NCBI RefSeq assembly: GCF_001428545.1
Contig: NZ_LMHZ01000078.1
Coordinates: forward strand, 97,449 to 161,448
DNA length: 64,000 bases
Source: Noviherbaspirillum sp. Root189
GTDB taxonomy: Bacteria > Pseudomonadota > Gammaproteobacteria > Burkholderiales > Burkholderiaceae_D
Direction of reading: 5' to 3'
The first letter of the stretch is position 1. Each line of letters starts with the position of its first letter. Under the pieces are notes generated by a model, which did no database searches, had not been told where the DNA came from, and was given only the letters and a program-made list of their open reading frames with translations. Positions 17,149-27,221 of the stretch are shown piece after piece. The translations under genes and the position numbers were made by a program.

Positions 17149-17706
17149 ATGGCCTCAGCGCAGTCGGACATCATCATGATTCTTCCGGTCCTATATCTGT
17201 TGATACTGCATGGTTTGCTCGGTGGCGCGGACGTCGTCCTTAATCACGAATTGCGTGAACAATTACCTTCGCGTTCATCGGCGCGGCTGGAAGAAGCCCT
17301 GCACAGTGCAAGAGAATTTATTTTTGCCATGTTGTTCGGTGGTCTTGCGTGGTTTGAATGGCACGGCGCGGCCGTCCTGGGCATCGTTGGACTAGTGGTG
17401 GCCGAGATCATTATTTCGCTATGGGATACCCTGCTTGAAGACAGGACGAGGCCGCTTTCCCATCTTGAGCGAAGCCTTCATGTATTTCTGTTTGTTAACT
17501 TTGGTGCCTATACAGCCTTGCTGGTGGCCGTATTGCGCGATTGGTGGACTCTGCCTTCCGCCCTTGTTGCTACCCATTATGGGCTGCTCACCTGGCTCCT
17601 TTCCGGTCTTTCCTTGCTCAGCATCATCTGGTGCTTTCGGGATGCGGCGAGCTTTTTCAGGCTTGGATCCCGGTCAAGGATTGCCGCTGCCGTCCGGAAT
17701 AGCTGA
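17149..17706 (+). CDS. Integral membrane protein of unknown function
   Basis: A 185-residue protein with about five membrane helices (near 8-26, 55-75, 78-96, 115-138 and 148-168). The first helix ends in YLLILHGLLGGADVVLNHELRE, and a polar loop with charged residues follows. The start is uncertain: ATG 17149 gives the natural N-terminus, but the upstream ribosome-binding site is weak. No known family recognised. It stands alone between the small gene 16810 and the trehalose operon. Confidence 0.6.
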   Translation: MASAQSDIIMILPVLYLLILHGLLGGADVVLNHELREQLPSRSSARLEEALHSAREFIFAMLFGGLAWFEWHGAAVLGIVGLVVAEIIISLWDTLLEDRTRPLSHLERSLHVFLFVNFGAYTALLVAVLRDWWTLPSALVATHYGLLTWLLSGLSLLSIIWCFRDAASFFRLGSRSRIAAAVRNS

Positions 17707-18047
17707 CCAGATATGCATCCCATTCATGCCACTTTTACGTTGGCGCAAAATTCGGAACTATTAAATTTACAAAGAATCTTTCCATCATTTGGTTTTGGTT
17801 TGTAATGTAAATGGGAGCGTCGTTGTACGCTTTCTGGTATCACGTGTCGAAGCACCCACGATGTCCCTAGCGGATCCCGTCATTCTTTTGAGCCGTCTGT
17901 CATACCGTTTACGCCAGGCGGACCACTTCTCGTTGCCGGTATCCACATTATTGTTCAGGCCTGCAGCCATGCCTCAGGACAGTGCACGTAGGGCTCTGCG
18001 GGCCTGCCCGCATGTGCCTGCCATGCTGATGATCCTTGGAAGGGACT
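17707..18047. other. Intergenic region upstream of otsA
   Basis: The 341 bp before otsA contains no gene that I can support. The first 120 bases are AT-rich and are the likely promoter region for the trehalose operon; I could not identify a confident -35/-10 pair or a stress-sigma promoter by eye. Confidence 0.4.
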
Positions 18048-20303
18048 ATGCCATCTAGACTAATCCGGCTCTCACTCCGCTTCGTCCTGCCGCTTGCGCT
18101 GGTCATCGGGTTGATTGCCTATGCCGTCGTGCCGCTCATCGATAACCTGACCCTGCGCTGGTTTATACGCGACCTTGATGCGCGCTCGCAATCGCTAGCC
18201 ATCGCCTTGCAGGAGCCCCTGTTTGAATATGTGCCGCAAAAGGCGGACAAGCGCATCAACCAGCTCTTTGACCGTGCCCTACGGGATGAACGCCTGTATG
18301 CCATCGCCTTTTGCGATCCAACTGGTACGGCAATTTACAAAACGAATACCTATCCGGCCTCGCTCGGATGCCGGACCGAGCAGCCCAGGGATGGACGAAA
18401 GGAATCGCTGGTGTCCTTCCCCCAGGGACCGCTGCATGTTTCCGAAAGCCAGCTTGACATCGACGGCCAGGCGCTCGGAAAGCTTATCCTGGTGCACGAT
18501 ATGAGCTTCATCGAGCGCCGCAGCGCCGATACCCGCAAATATGTGATCGGACTGTTCTCGCTGTTGGCCATCGTGATTTCAATGATTACCGTCTTTGTTG
18601 CCCATCTCAGCTGGCGTGACTGGATCGCTTCAGTCAAAGGCATCCTGCGCGGTGAGATTGGCATGCAGAACCGATCGCAGACGACGCCGCCTGAAGTACG
18701 TCCACTCGAGAGCGACTTGCGCGCTTTGCTCCATGAATTCAGTGTCGAGCGACGGGAGCGTGACGACTCCACCCATTTATGGACCCCCGAAAAACTTCGC
18801 GACCTGCTGCATGATGAACTCGCCGGCGATGAGGTGCTGGTAGTGTCAAACCGTGAACCGTACTTGCACGCCCGCACCAGAAACGGGATCGAAGTGCAGC
18901 GTCCGGCCAGCGGCCTGGTGACGGCAGTCGAACCCGTCATGCGGGCTTGTTCTGGCACCTGGATCGCGCACGGCAGCGGATCGGCCGACCGGGAAACCGT
19001 CGATCGGGACGATCGTGTGCCGGTGCCGCCCGCCAATCCCAGCTATACACTGCGCCGCGTGTGGCTGACGAAAGAAGAAGAGAAGGGCTATTACTATGGC
19101 TTCGCGAACGAGGGGATGTGGCCGCTTTGTCATATCGCCCATGTGCGTCCGGTGTTTCGGTCGTCCGACTGGGACCAATATGTCGCGGTCAACCAGCGGT
19201 TCGCCGATGCAGTGGTCGCAGAGGCGCGTACCGACGATCCGGTCGTTCTGGTACAGGATTATCACTTCGCTCTGTTGCCGCGCATGGTGAAGGAGCAGTT
19301 GCCTAAAGCGACGATTATTACCTTCTGGCACATTCCCTGGCCAAATCCCGAATCGTTCGGCATCTGTCCATGGCGCGAGGAAATCCTTGAGGGTCTATTA
19401 GGCAGCACCATCCTGGGTTTCCATACGCCATTCCATTGCAAGAACTTCCTTGAAACAGTGGACCGCAATCTTGAAACCCGTATCGAGTATGAATCGTCTA
19501 CCGTCTCCTATGGCGGCAAGCTGACGCAGGTCGAGCATTACCCGATTTCAATTGCATGGCCGGAGCAACCGGTCGACCTCTCTGTTATTGCTGAATGCCG
19601 CAAGACAGTCAGGGACGAGCACGGACTTCCGTCCAATCACTTGCTGGCGGTCGGCGTTGATCGCCTCGACTATACTAAGGGCATCATCGAGCGCTTCCAG
19701 GCGATAGAGCGGATGCTCGAACTGCACTCCGACCTTGTCGGAAAATTTACGATGATCCAGATTGCGGCGCCAACCCGATCTTCTCTGGACGAGTACCAGA
19801 ATTTTGAAACCCGCGTCCGCACGATGGTGCAGCGGATTAACAATCGCTTCTCCGACGGCAACTACCAGCCAATCATATTGAAGGCAGAACATCACGACTC
19901 CGAACAGGTGACACGCTATTACCGTGCATCGGAAGTTTGCATGGTGACCAGTTTGCACGACGGCATGAACCTGGTGGCGAAGGAATTTATCGCCGCACGG
20001 GATGACGACCGCGGCGTGCTGGTGCTCAGCCAGTTCACGGGCGCGGCGCGCGAACTGCACGAAGCGCTGGTCGTCAATCCCTATCACATCGAACAGAGTG
20101 CAGAAGCCTTGCATCGCGCATTGACCATGCCCGAAGCGGAGCAATGTGAGCGTATGCGCAGCATGCGTTCGCTGGTCAAGGACTTCAACATTTACCGCTG
20201 GGCCGGCCGCATGTTGCTGGATGCTGCGCGGGTGCGCCAGCGCGAACGGATCCTGAGCAAGATCCGCTCGCACAGCCGCAAGTCCTTGCGCCGGGTGGTA
20301 TAA
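18048..20303 (+). CDS. otsA: Trehalose-6-phosphate synthase fused to an N-terminal membrane sensor module
   Basis: A 751-residue protein from ATG 18048, with GGAAGGG upstream. Residues 1-215 are an extra module: helix at about 9-28, a periplasmic region of about 130 residues, and a second helix (164-187) followed by a HAMP-like linker. The GT20 synthase (about 255-735) has [38 protein letters not shown] and FTGAARE. It makes trehalose 6-phosphate from UDP-glucose (or another NDP-glucose) and glucose 6-phosphate. otsB follows after 2 bp. The membrane anchor and extracytoplasmic domain suggest that synthesis is tuned by an external signal such as osmotic change; this is inference. Confidence 0.92.
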   Translation: MPSRLIRLSLRFVLPLALVIGLIAYAVVPLIDNLTLRWFIRDLDARSQSLAIALQEPLFEYVPQKADKRINQLFDRALRDERLYAIAFCDPTGTAIYKTNTYPASLGCRTEQPRDGRKESLVSFPQGPLHVSESQLDIDGQALGKLILVHDMSFIERRSADTRKYVIGLFSLLAIVISMITVFVAHLSWRDWIASVKGILRGEIGMQNRSQTTPPEVRPLESDLRALLHEFSVERRERDDSTHLWTPEKLRDLLHDELAGDEVLVVSNREPYLHARTRNGIEVQRPASGLVTAVEPVMRACSGTWIAHGSGSADRETVDRDDRVPVPPANPSYTLRRVWLTKEEEKGYYYGFANEGMWPLCHIAHVRPVFRSSDWDQYVAVNQRFADAVVAEARTDDPVVLVQDYHFALLPRMVKEQLPKATIITFWHIPWPNPESFGICPWREEILEGLLGSTILGFHTPFHCKNFLETVDRNLETRIEYESSTVSYGGKLTQVEHYPISIAWPEQPVDLSVIAECRKTVRDEHGLPSNHLLAVGVDRLDYTKGIIERFQAIERMLELHSDLVGKFTMIQIAAPTRSSLDEYQNFETRVRTMVQRINNRFSDGNYQPIILKAEHHDSEQVTRYYRASEVCMVTSLHDGMNLVAKEFIAARDDDRGVLVLSQFTGAARELHEALVVNPYHIEQSAEALHRALTMPEAEQCERMRSMRSLVKDFNIYRWAGRMLLDAARVRQRERILSKIRSHSRKSLRRVV

Positions 20304-20305
20304 GC

Positions 20306-21094
20306 ATGAGCCCCCTGTTTTCCGATCAAGGCTTGCGACGTCTCGAACATGCGATTGCTGACGGATTGTTATGCGCGTTCGATTTCGACGGCACGCTGTC
20401 ACCCATCGTGGCCAGGCCTGAAGACGCCCGTCTGCCAGACAACATCCGTGAGCGATTGCTGACGCTAGGCCGCTATTCGCCGATCGCAATCATTACCGGC
20501 CGCTCGGTGGAGGATATACGCAGCCGCCTCGGGTTCACGCCGGATTATGTGGTTGGCAACCATGGCCTGGAAGGCGTGCCCGGTTGGGAAAACCTGGCAC
20601 GTGAGCATGAGGCAGCGTGCCAGAGCTGGCGACGCCAGCTGGAAGACGCGCTCGCAGTGCCAGAGTTCGATCGCGGGATTCAACTTGAGGATAAGCGCTA
20701 TTCGATGTCCGTGCATTATCGACACGTCAAGGATGTCGAAAAAAGCGCAAGCCAGCTTGAAAAGCTGTTTGCGGCGCTGTCGCCGGCGCCGCGCATCGTG
20801 GCTGGCAAATGTGTTTTCAATCTCCTGGCGGAAGACCGGTGTCACAAGGGCAGCGCGCTGGTGCGGCTGATGGACCTGGCCGGTGCCCCGGGTGCGCTCT
20901 ACGTCGGTGACGATGTGACCGATGAAGACGTATTTCTCATGCGGCGTGGTGATGTGCTGTCTGTCCGTATCGAGCACTCTGCTGACAGTGCTGCAGACTT
21001 TTTCCTTCCGCACCCGCGCGACATCCTGCGTCTTCTCGATGAATTGATTGCGCGCCTTGACGCGGCTGGCTCCACGAACTGGCTGGCGAAATAG
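20306..21094 (+). CDS. otsB: Trehalose-6-phosphate phosphatase
   Basis: A 262-residue HAD-family enzyme. The nucleophile motif is FDFDGTLSPI (about 26-35), motif II is IITGRS, and the acidic motif GDDVTDEDVF is near the C-terminus. It hydrolyses trehalose 6-phosphate to trehalose. The start codon is 2 bases after the otsA stop, so the two steps of the OtsAB pathway are coexpressed. Length is typical of OtsB. Confidence 0.95.
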   Translation: MSPLFSDQGLRRLEHAIADGLLCAFDFDGTLSPIVARPEDARLPDNIRERLLTLGRYSPIAIITGRSVEDIRSRLGFTPDYVVGNHGLEGVPGWENLAREHEAACQSWRRQLEDALAVPEFDRGIQLEDKRYSMSVHYRHVKDVEKSASQLEKLFAALSPAPRIVAGKCVFNLLAEDRCHKGSALVRLMDLAGAPGALYVGDDVTDEDVFLMRRGDVLSVRIEHSADSAADFFLPHPRDILRLLDELIARLDAAGSTNWLAK

Positions 21095-21138
21095 TATATT
21101 CGTAGCGTTCGGCGTCGCACATGAATAATGAGGTGTTT

Positions 21139-22122
21139 ATGCAGGACCACTACATCGGATCGCTGGATATCGGCGGAACCAAGATTGCCGCTGTCGTCGC
21201 AGGCAAGCAAGGCCCGCTCGCCCGGGTGACCGCGCCGACGCCGAAAGAGGGCGATCGCCGTGCGCTGCCGCTCAAAGGCATAGAGTTGCTACAGATGGTG
21301 TGCAGCCAGGCGGGTATCGATCCCGGTCTGGTACGCAGCGTCGGGGTTGCTTCCTCCGGCCCCTTCGTACACGAAGACGGTCTGATTGCGCTGTCCTCAC
21401 CCAATATCTGCGGAGCCGGCAGGAACGCGCCGGACCTGCCTAACGATTGGCGTACCGTACCGCTGGAGCTGGTGTTGCGAGAACGCTATGCAGAGGTCGC
21501 AATTGAAAACGATTGTGTCGCAGCCCTTGCCGGAGAACGGGCTTTTGGCGCGGTACAGGATGAACCGAACTGTGTGTATGTCACCTGGAGCACCGGTGTC
21601 GGCTTTGGCCTGTGCGTAGACGGCCATCTCTTGCGCGGAAAGAACGGCAACGCCGGACATGCCGGACACATGCTGATGTCCGAAACGGAAGACGCCTTAT
21701 GCGGTTGCGGTAATCGGGGTGACCTGGAGGGACTGATATCAGGACGCAATGTCGCTAACCGCCTGAATATGCCTGCCGCGGAATTGTTCAATGCCGCGCG
21801 CGACGGTAGGGCGGATGCGCGGGAAGCGGCTGAAACCGCAGCGAGGCGGTTCGGCCGGGCGCTATATAACCTTGCGGCCACGCTGGACACGCAACACTTC
21901 GTCATAGGCGGTAGTGTCTGGATGCATCATGCAGATTGGCTTGCGCCATTGGTGCGTGACGAGATTGAGCAGCGGCTGCCCGCGCTCACGGCAGGCGTCA
22001 CCATCAGTTCCTCCGGTCTGGGAGGAATGGTCACCGATGTCGGGGCTCTATCACTGGTGCTTCCAAAGGCATGGATCCCACCTTGGCGAACGACCACGCC
22101 ATGGCAGAAGCTCAATACATAA
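21139..22122 (+). CDS. ROK family sugar kinase (glucokinase-like)
   Basis: A 327-residue kinase from ATG 21139, preceded by GAGG at a suitable distance; ATG 21121 would add 6 residues. The phosphate-binding DIGGTKIAAVV is at the N-terminus, the catalytic Asp is in IENDCVAAL, and STGVGFG follows. The ROK zinc motif is incomplete: GHAGHM and CGCGNRGD are present, but the third cysteine of C-x-C-G-x-x-G-C is replaced by Asp. Lying 44 bp after otsB, it may supply glucose 6-phosphate for trehalose synthesis, though the sugar is not proven. Confidence 0.82.
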   Translation: MQDHYIGSLDIGGTKIAAVVAGKQGPLARVTAPTPKEGDRRALPLKGIELLQMVCSQAGIDPGLVRSVGVASSGPFVHEDGLIALSSPNICGAGRNAPDLPNDWRTVPLELVLRERYAEVAIENDCVAALAGERAFGAVQDEPNCVYVTWSTGVGFGLCVDGHLLRGKNGNAGHAGHMLMSETEDALCGCGNRGDLEGLISGRNVANRLNMPAAELFNAARDGRADAREAAETAARRFGRALYNLAATLDTQHFVIGGSVWMHHADWLAPLVRDEIEQRLPALTAGVTISSSGLGGMVTDVGALSLVLPKAWIPPWRTTTPWQKLNT

Positions 22123-22371
22123 ACATGTTCTTTTACTAAGGTGCAAATAGGAAAATTCCTAAATGCATCATGTTTTGCCGACCTTGCAATTCATCCATTT
22201 GCCGATATCCAACAGGGTTGCCGACTCGCATAATGCATCATGACGCGGAACCTTTATCAGAAACTTGCGTCACAGAAATATTGGTGGACAAGGCGTGCCT
22301 CTGTACAAAATGACGTACGAGAAATCAGCTCATGCACGCACCTGGTTTAACGCGAAAGACACGGCACAATC

Positions 22372-23229
22372 ATGATGAATTCAGCATTGGTTGCCCTGCC
22401 CAAGGAATGGCAGGCATGGATTAATGAAAACCTCGCACGCTCGTGCAAGCCGGATGAGCTTGAGAGCATCATGGTGCGGGACGGGCATTTCGATGCGCAA
22501 CTGGCGCGCGCCGCGATCGAAGAGGCGCGTCGCAGCAGCCAGGGACATGGGACGACACAGCCGCCATCGGTCCAGCCCATGCCGCGCATCGATACCGGGT
22601 CCAATGTCATTCAGGCACTGGACCGTCAGGTTCAAGTACTGCTTTCACTGCAAGCGCCTCGCGTCATCCTGTTTGGCAATGTGCTGAGCGACGAGGAATG
22701 CGACGCGCTGATTGCCTATACCGACAAGCGTCTTCAACGTTCGCCGGTCGTCTCTGACAAGGATGGCAAGACGCAGGTACACGCGCACCGTAGCAGTCGC
22801 GGCGCCATGCTGCAGCGCGGCGAAAGCGAGTTGGTGGCGCGTATCGAGAACCGTATCGCCGCCCTGATCGACTGGCCTGTCGAAAACGGCGAGGGACTGC
22901 AAGTCCTGCGATATGAAAAAGGCAACGAATACCGCCCGCATTACGATTGGTTCGATGCTTCATTGCCCGGCCCGCGCAAGCATTTGGAACACGGAGGGCA
23001 GCGTGTTGCCACCCTGATCATGTATCTGAGCGACGTGGAGGAGGGAGGTGGTACGTCCTTCCCGAACATCGGTTTGCAGGTCCAGCCGAAGAAAGGTTGC
23101 GCGGTGTTCTTTCTCAACACCGACAGCTATGGCAATCCCGACCACAAGACCTTGCATGCCGGCGAGCCCGTCGAGCGCGGTGTCAAGGTGATTGCAACCA
23201 AGTGGTTGCGCCAGAGTGAAAACCGCTGA
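22372..23229 (+). CDS. Prolyl 4-hydroxylase-like 2-oxoglutarate/Fe(II) oxygenase
   Basis: A 285-residue protein. The first 70 residues form a helical extension (LVALPKEWQAWINENLARS) that some bacterial members carry. The C-terminal catalytic domain (about 95-280) has the iron ligands H-x-D in YRPHYDWFD and a distal His in TLHAGEPV, and a basic residue (KVIATKW) for 2-oxoglutarate. YLSDVEEGGGTSFPN is a family hallmark. It hydroxylates proline-like residues in an unknown protein target. The gene is flanked by long non-coding stretches and followed by a terminator. Confidence 0.88.
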   Translation: MMNSALVALPKEWQAWINENLARSCKPDELESIMVRDGHFDAQLARAAIEEARRSSQGHGTTQPPSVQPMPRIDTGSNVIQALDRQVQVLLSLQAPRVILFGNVLSDEECDALIAYTDKRLQRSPVVSDKDGKTQVHAHRSSRGAMLQRGESELVARIENRIAALIDWPVENGEGLQVLRYEKGNEYRPHYDWFDASLPGPRKHLEHGGQRVATLIMYLSDVEEGGGTSFPNIGLQVQPKKGCAVFFLNTDSYGNPDHKTLHAGEPVERGVKVIATKWLRQSENR

Positions 23230-23279
23230 CCTTCACAACCTTCACAATTTAGCTTCTCTCCTCCAAGGTAGTTCGTTCG

Positions 23280-23308
23280 CCCCGTCGCAGAAATGCGGCG
23301 GGGTTTTT
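23280..23308 (+). terminator. Rho-independent terminator after the oxygenase gene
   Basis: CCCCGTCGC (23280-23288) pairs with GCGGCGGGG (23295-23303) with one G-U type mismatch, followed by five T. The stop codon is about 50 bp upstream. The remaining bases to 23519 hold no gene and carry the promoter of the transporter operon. Confidence 0.88.
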
Positions 23309-23519
23309 GTTTGTGCGAACCGGCCAGTGAAGTATGGTTTTCCGCTCGGCGAACTTGCCGCATTCCGGATTTCCGCACGCTTTTAGCCTGGGCTCGGCAG
23401 AATGTCATCAAAAGGTCTATATTTTCCGGACGCTTGCGTGGTGTCCGCACATGGCACAGCAAGTGCTACTACAATGGCAAGCGTAGTACATAAACATCAA
23501 AACCAACAAGGAGATAAGG

Positions 23520-24479
23520 ATGACATTCCGCTTTTTACGGCGCGCGATCGCGCTCGCCGGTTTCGCACTCGTGGCTGCAGCGCCGGTTCAGGCCCAGCAG
23601 CAATTTGTTAACGTGCTCACTGGCGGTACCAGCGGCGTGTATTACCCGATGGGTGTCGCCCTGTCCCAGATCTACGGCAAGGCCATGCCTAACGCAAAGG
23701 TTTCCGTACAGGCCACCAAGGCATCGGCGGAAAACCTCAACCTGTTGCAAGCCGGCCGTGGAGAAATCGCCTTTACGCTGGGTGATTCACTGTCCGACGC
23801 CTGGAACGGCAATGAAGAAGCAGGCTTCAAGAGCCCGCTGAAAAAGCTGCGCACCGTGGCAGGGATTTATCCCAACTATATTCAGATCGTTGCCTCGGCC
23901 GATTCCGGGATCAAGACACTGGCCGACCTGAAAGGAAAACGCGTCTCCGTCGGTGCGCCGAAGTCCGGCACTGAGCTCAATGCACGTGCCATCTTCAAGG
24001 CAGCTGGCCTGAGCTACAAGGATTTCGCCAAGGTGGAATACCTGCCATTTGGCGAATCCGTTGAACTGATGAAGAACCGTCAGCTCGACGTTACCCTGCA
24101 ATCGGCAGGCCTGGGGGTTTCCGCATTGCGTGATCTCGCCACCGCAGTCAAGATCGTGGTCATTCCTGTCCCGGCCGACGTGGTCGCCAAGGTCGGTGAC
24201 GCGGCTTACCAGTCCAGTGTCGTTCCAGCCAAGACCTACGAGGGTCAGAACACCGACGTGCCGACTGCCGCAGTGCAGAACTTCCTGGTAACGCATGAAG
24301 GCGTTCCTGCCGATGTCGTGTATGCAATGACCAAGTCGATGTTCGAAAACCTCGACACGCTGTTGGCAGCGCATGCGGCAGCCAAGTCAATCAAAAAGGA
24401 GACTGCCTCCAAGGGGTCGCCAGTTCCTCTGCATCCTGGTGCGGAAAAGTACTATCGTGAAGCAGGCTTGCTGAAGTAA
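23520..24479 (+). CDS. TAXI family TRAP transporter solute-binding protein
   Basis: A 319-residue exported protein. The signal peptide spans about 1-26 (cleavage near VQAQQ). The mature part starts with FVNVLTGGTSGVYYPMGVALSQI, the TAXI signature, and VQATKASAENLNLLQAGRGEIAF is typical. It captures a dicarboxylate-like or amino-acid-like ligand in the periplasm for the fused permease encoded next. AAGGAG lies 8 bases before the ATG. The ligand is unknown. Confidence 0.92.
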   Translation: MTFRFLRRAIALAGFALVAAAPVQAQQQFVNVLTGGTSGVYYPMGVALSQIYGKAMPNAKVSVQATKASAENLNLLQAGRGEIAFTLGDSLSDAWNGNEEAGFKSPLKKLRTVAGIYPNYIQIVASADSGIKTLADLKGKRVSVGAPKSGTELNARAIFKAAGLSYKDFAKVEYLPFGESVELMKNRQLDVTLQSAGLGVSALRDLATAVKIVVIPVPADVVAKVGDAAYQSSVVPAKTYEGQNTDVPTAAVQNFLVTHEGVPADVVYAMTKSMFENLDTLLAAHAAAKSIKKETASKGSPVPLHPGAEKYYREAGLLK

Positions 24480-24497
24480 GGAACGCCATCTCTGGCG

Positions 24498-24567
24498 TAC
24501 GGCGGCATCTTCGGTTGCCCGCCGTATGCAAAAAAACAAGAGCGCCGGCGGGAAAGAAGACCGGCGC
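24498..24567 (+). promoter_or_regulatory. Two intercistronic hairpins between binding protein and permease genes
   Basis: The first has arms TACGGCGG (24498-24505) and CCGCCGTA (24519-24526) and is followed by an A-rich stretch. The second has arms GCGCCGG (24542-24548) and CCGGCGC (24561-24567). Both precede the permease ribosome-binding site (GAGGAGAA). Such hairpins often protect the upstream mRNA so that the periplasmic binding protein is made in excess over the permease. Confidence 0.5.
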
Positions 24568-24594
24568 CGTTACATCCAATCCGAGGAGAAATGC

Positions 24595-26682
24595 ATGTCA
24601 GAACTGAACCTCCATGCGCACGCGCCTGATGGCGCGCCTGCGGACGGCGAGGAATTCCAGGAGCACGGTGTACAGCGCAAGCTGACCGGGATCGCGCTTA
24701 GCGTAATCATTACCGTGGCCTTGATATTCTCTATTTACCAGCTGATTGTCGCCGCCTTTCATCCCCTGTCCAGCCTGGTGATCCGCTCGCTGCATGTCGG
24801 TTTTCTGCTGATGCTGACCTACTTGCTGTATCCGGCCATGAAGCATGGAAAGCTCACCAGCGTGGCATGGTATGACTGGGTACTGGCGGCAACCGGATTC
24901 GGGTTGTCGCTGTACCACTGGATCTATGAAGCGGACCTGATACAGCGAGCCGGCGATCCGACGATGGCTGACATGGTGGTCGGTACCGTCATGGTGGTCA
25001 TGTTGTTTGAAGCCGCGCGCCGCATCCTTGGCCTGGCGCTTCCCATCGTCTGTGCGGTCTTTCTTGCCTACGGCCTGTTCGGGCAATATCTGCCCGGTGC
25101 GCTGGCACATCGCGGCTACGGACTGGACCAGATCGTCGGGCAGCTTTTCACCGGGACAGAAGGTATTTTCGGAATACCGACCATGGTGTCAGCGACTTAT
25201 ATTTTTCTGTTCATTCTCTTTGGCGCGTTCCTTGAGCACGCCGGGATGATCAATCTCTTCAATTCACTGGCCCTTGGCCTGGTCGGACAGGCCAAGGGCG
25301 GCCCGGCAAAGGTCGCAGTCATTTCCTCCGGCTTCATGGGTACCATTTCCGGCTCCGGCGTCGCCAATGTGCTGACGGTTGGCCAATTCACGATTCCGCT
25401 GATGAAGCGCTTTGGTTATTCCTCGGTGTTTGCGGGCGCAGTCGAGGCCACGGCGTCGATGGGTGGCCAGATTATGCCGCCGGTCATGGGTGCGGTGGCC
25501 TTCATCATGGCGGAAACGCTCAATGTGCCTTATATCGAAATCGTCAAGGCGGCTGCCATTCCGGCGATCCTCTATTATCTGACCGCTTTCTGGATGGTCC
25601 ATCTGGAAGCAGGCAGAGCCGGGTTGTCCGGCCTGCCGAAAGACCAGTGTCCCAATCCCTGGCGCGCGCTGAAACAAAGCTGGTACCTGGTGCTTCCGCT
25701 GGCCGCACTGATCGGAATGCTGTTCCATGGATTTACGCCCATGTTTGCCGGCATGACCGGACTGGCGCTGACGGCGATTCTGATCCTGGGCGCGACGATC
25801 GCAGCAAGCCTGTCAAAGCAAGCGTTCCGTTACGTATTCTGGCTGGCGGTGGGCTTGGGTGCCGCGACCTTTACCCGCTGGGGCATCTATCCCATCCTGG
25901 CAATCATCGCAGTCCTTGCCATCGTGTGCCTGCCGCTCAATGGCGGCAAGAAAACGCTGAACGACATCAAGATGAGCATGGTCGACGGCGCCAAACAAGC
26001 GCTGCCTGTAGGACTCGCCTGCGCGATCGTCGGTGTCATCATTGGGGTACTGACTCTGACTGGAGCCGCATCCAGCTTTGCAGGATTCATTCTGGAAGTT
26101 GGCGAAAAAAGCCTGTTTTTATCGCTGGTGCTCACGATGATCGTGTGCCTGATTCTCGGCATGGGGATTCCGACGATCCCCAACTACATCATCACCAGCT
26201 CCATTGCCGCGCCTGCACTGCTCAAGCTGGGTGTGCCGCTGATCGTCAGTCATATGTTCGTGTTCTATTTCGGCATCATGGCGGATCTCACGCCACCGGT
26301 CGCCTTGGCCGCGTTTGCCGCAGCTTCCATTGCCAAAGAATCGCCGATGAAGATCGGCGTCAAGGCCACGCAAATTGCGATCGCCGGATTTGTCATCCCC
26401 TATATGGCGGTGTATGACCCGGTGCTGATGCTGCAGGGGGAATGGACTGTTCCGGCGGTCGCCTATATCGTTGGCAAGGCAGTGATTGCCATCGTCCTGT
26501 GGGGTGCTGCCGCAGTCGGGTATCTCTTCGCGCCGTTGAAGGCCTATGAGCGCGTCTTCTGTGCAGTGGCCTCGCTGATGCTGGTGGCGGCGCTTCCGGT
26601 GACCGATGAAATCGGGCTGGGCATGGCGCTGGTATTCTTCATATGGCACGTCTGGCAAAAGAAAAGGCTTGCCCTCGCGTGA
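24595..26682 (+). CDS. TRAP transporter fused permease (DctQM type)
   Basis: A 695-residue integral membrane protein from ATG 24595 with GAGGAGAA upstream. The first four or so helices correspond to the small DctQ subunit and the rest to DctM (many helices, with GTISGSGVANVLTVGQFTIPLMK and GGQIMPPVMGAVAFIMAE, both TRAP-M hallmarks). It uses a sodium or proton gradient to import the ligand delivered by the TAXI protein encoded just upstream. Length matches fused TAXI-type permeases. Confidence 0.92.
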   Translation: MSELNLHAHAPDGAPADGEEFQEHGVQRKLTGIALSVIITVALIFSIYQLIVAAFHPLSSLVIRSLHVGFLLMLTYLLYPAMKHGKLTSVAWYDWVLAATGFGLSLYHWIYEADLIQRAGDPTMADMVVGTVMVVMLFEAARRILGLALPIVCAVFLAYGLFGQYLPGALAHRGYGLDQIVGQLFTGTEGIFGIPTMVSATYIFLFILFGAFLEHAGMINLFNSLALGLVGQAKGGPAKVAVISSGFMGTISGSGVANVLTVGQFTIPLMKRFGYSSVFAGAVEATASMGGQIMPPVMGAVAFIMAETLNVPYIEIVKAAAIPAILYYLTAFWMVHLEAGRAGLSGLPKDQCPNPWRALKQSWYLVLPLAALIGMLFHGFTPMFAGMTGLALTAILILGATIAASLSKQAFRYVFWLAVGLGAATFTRWGIYPILAIIAVLAIVCLPLNGGKKTLNDIKMSMVDGAKQALPVGLACAIVGVIIGVLTLTGAASSFAGFILEVGEKSLFLSLVLTMIVCLILGMGIPTIPNYIITSSIAAPALLKLGVPLIVSHMFVFYFGIMADLTPPVALAAFAAASIAKESPMKIGVKATQIAIAGFVIPYMAVYDPVLMLQGEWTVPAVAYIVGKAVIAIVLWGAAAVGYLFAPLKAYERVFCAVASLMLVAALPVTDEIGLGMALVFFIWHVWQKKRLALA

Positions 26683-27059
26683 TGGCGATCTGCCTTGCAG
26701 CGGCGGCCTTTTCCGCTGTACTGCCGCTGCAGCAGTTCACCCTTGCCTGGAACCATTCGATTGAAAAGATCCGATGGGAAGAGGACTACATTGTTGTCGA
26801 CGGGCGTCTACGTCTGACGGAAGCCCGCATCCGAGGATCAGGTGCAGGCATGGAGCCCCCGGAGGGAGCCATCCTTCGAAACGGCGCATGGCACTACTCG
26901 CCCAGGCTTCCCGACCTGCCCCGGATCAGTCTGCGCCGTTCGGGCTTTGTAGCCGACTATGAATGGTGCACGGATGGAGAATGCAAGTCGTTAAGCGCGA
27001 TTGCCGGCCCACCCGATAAGAACCAGGTGCTCGACATCTTTCCATGTACGTCGCCTTAG
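26682..27059 (+). CDS. DUF1850 protein, TAXI-TRAP accessory
   Basis: A 125-residue protein if read from ATG 26682, whose first base is the last base of the permease TGA stop (TGATG). An ATG at 26643, inside the permease gene, is an alternative. The N-terminus is a hydrophobic export or anchor segment (AICLAAAAFSAVLPL), and FTLAWNHSIEKIRWEEDY is the DUF1850 signature. DUF1850 genes regularly follow TAXI-TRAP permeases, and the product is thought to be part of the transporter; its exact role is unknown. Confidence 0.85.
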   Translation: MAICLAAAAFSAVLPLQQFTLAWNHSIEKIRWEEDYIVVDGRLRLTEARIRGSGAGMEPPEGAILRNGAWHYSPRLPDLPRISLRRSGFVADYEWCTDGECKSLSAIAGPPDKNQVLDIFPCTSP

Positions 27060-27221
27060 TGGGGCTTCGAATGGGGGCGGCGAAGCGGGTTGAAGCCAGA
27101 CACAGTTCGGCGCCGCGCCACTTGCCACCGGTTCCGGCCCACGTGGGAATGGGTTGCGCGACTCTACGCGTAACCGCAACGATCCACTGGCAACGAGGAT
27201 ATGGTCAACTCCTTCTGCGCT

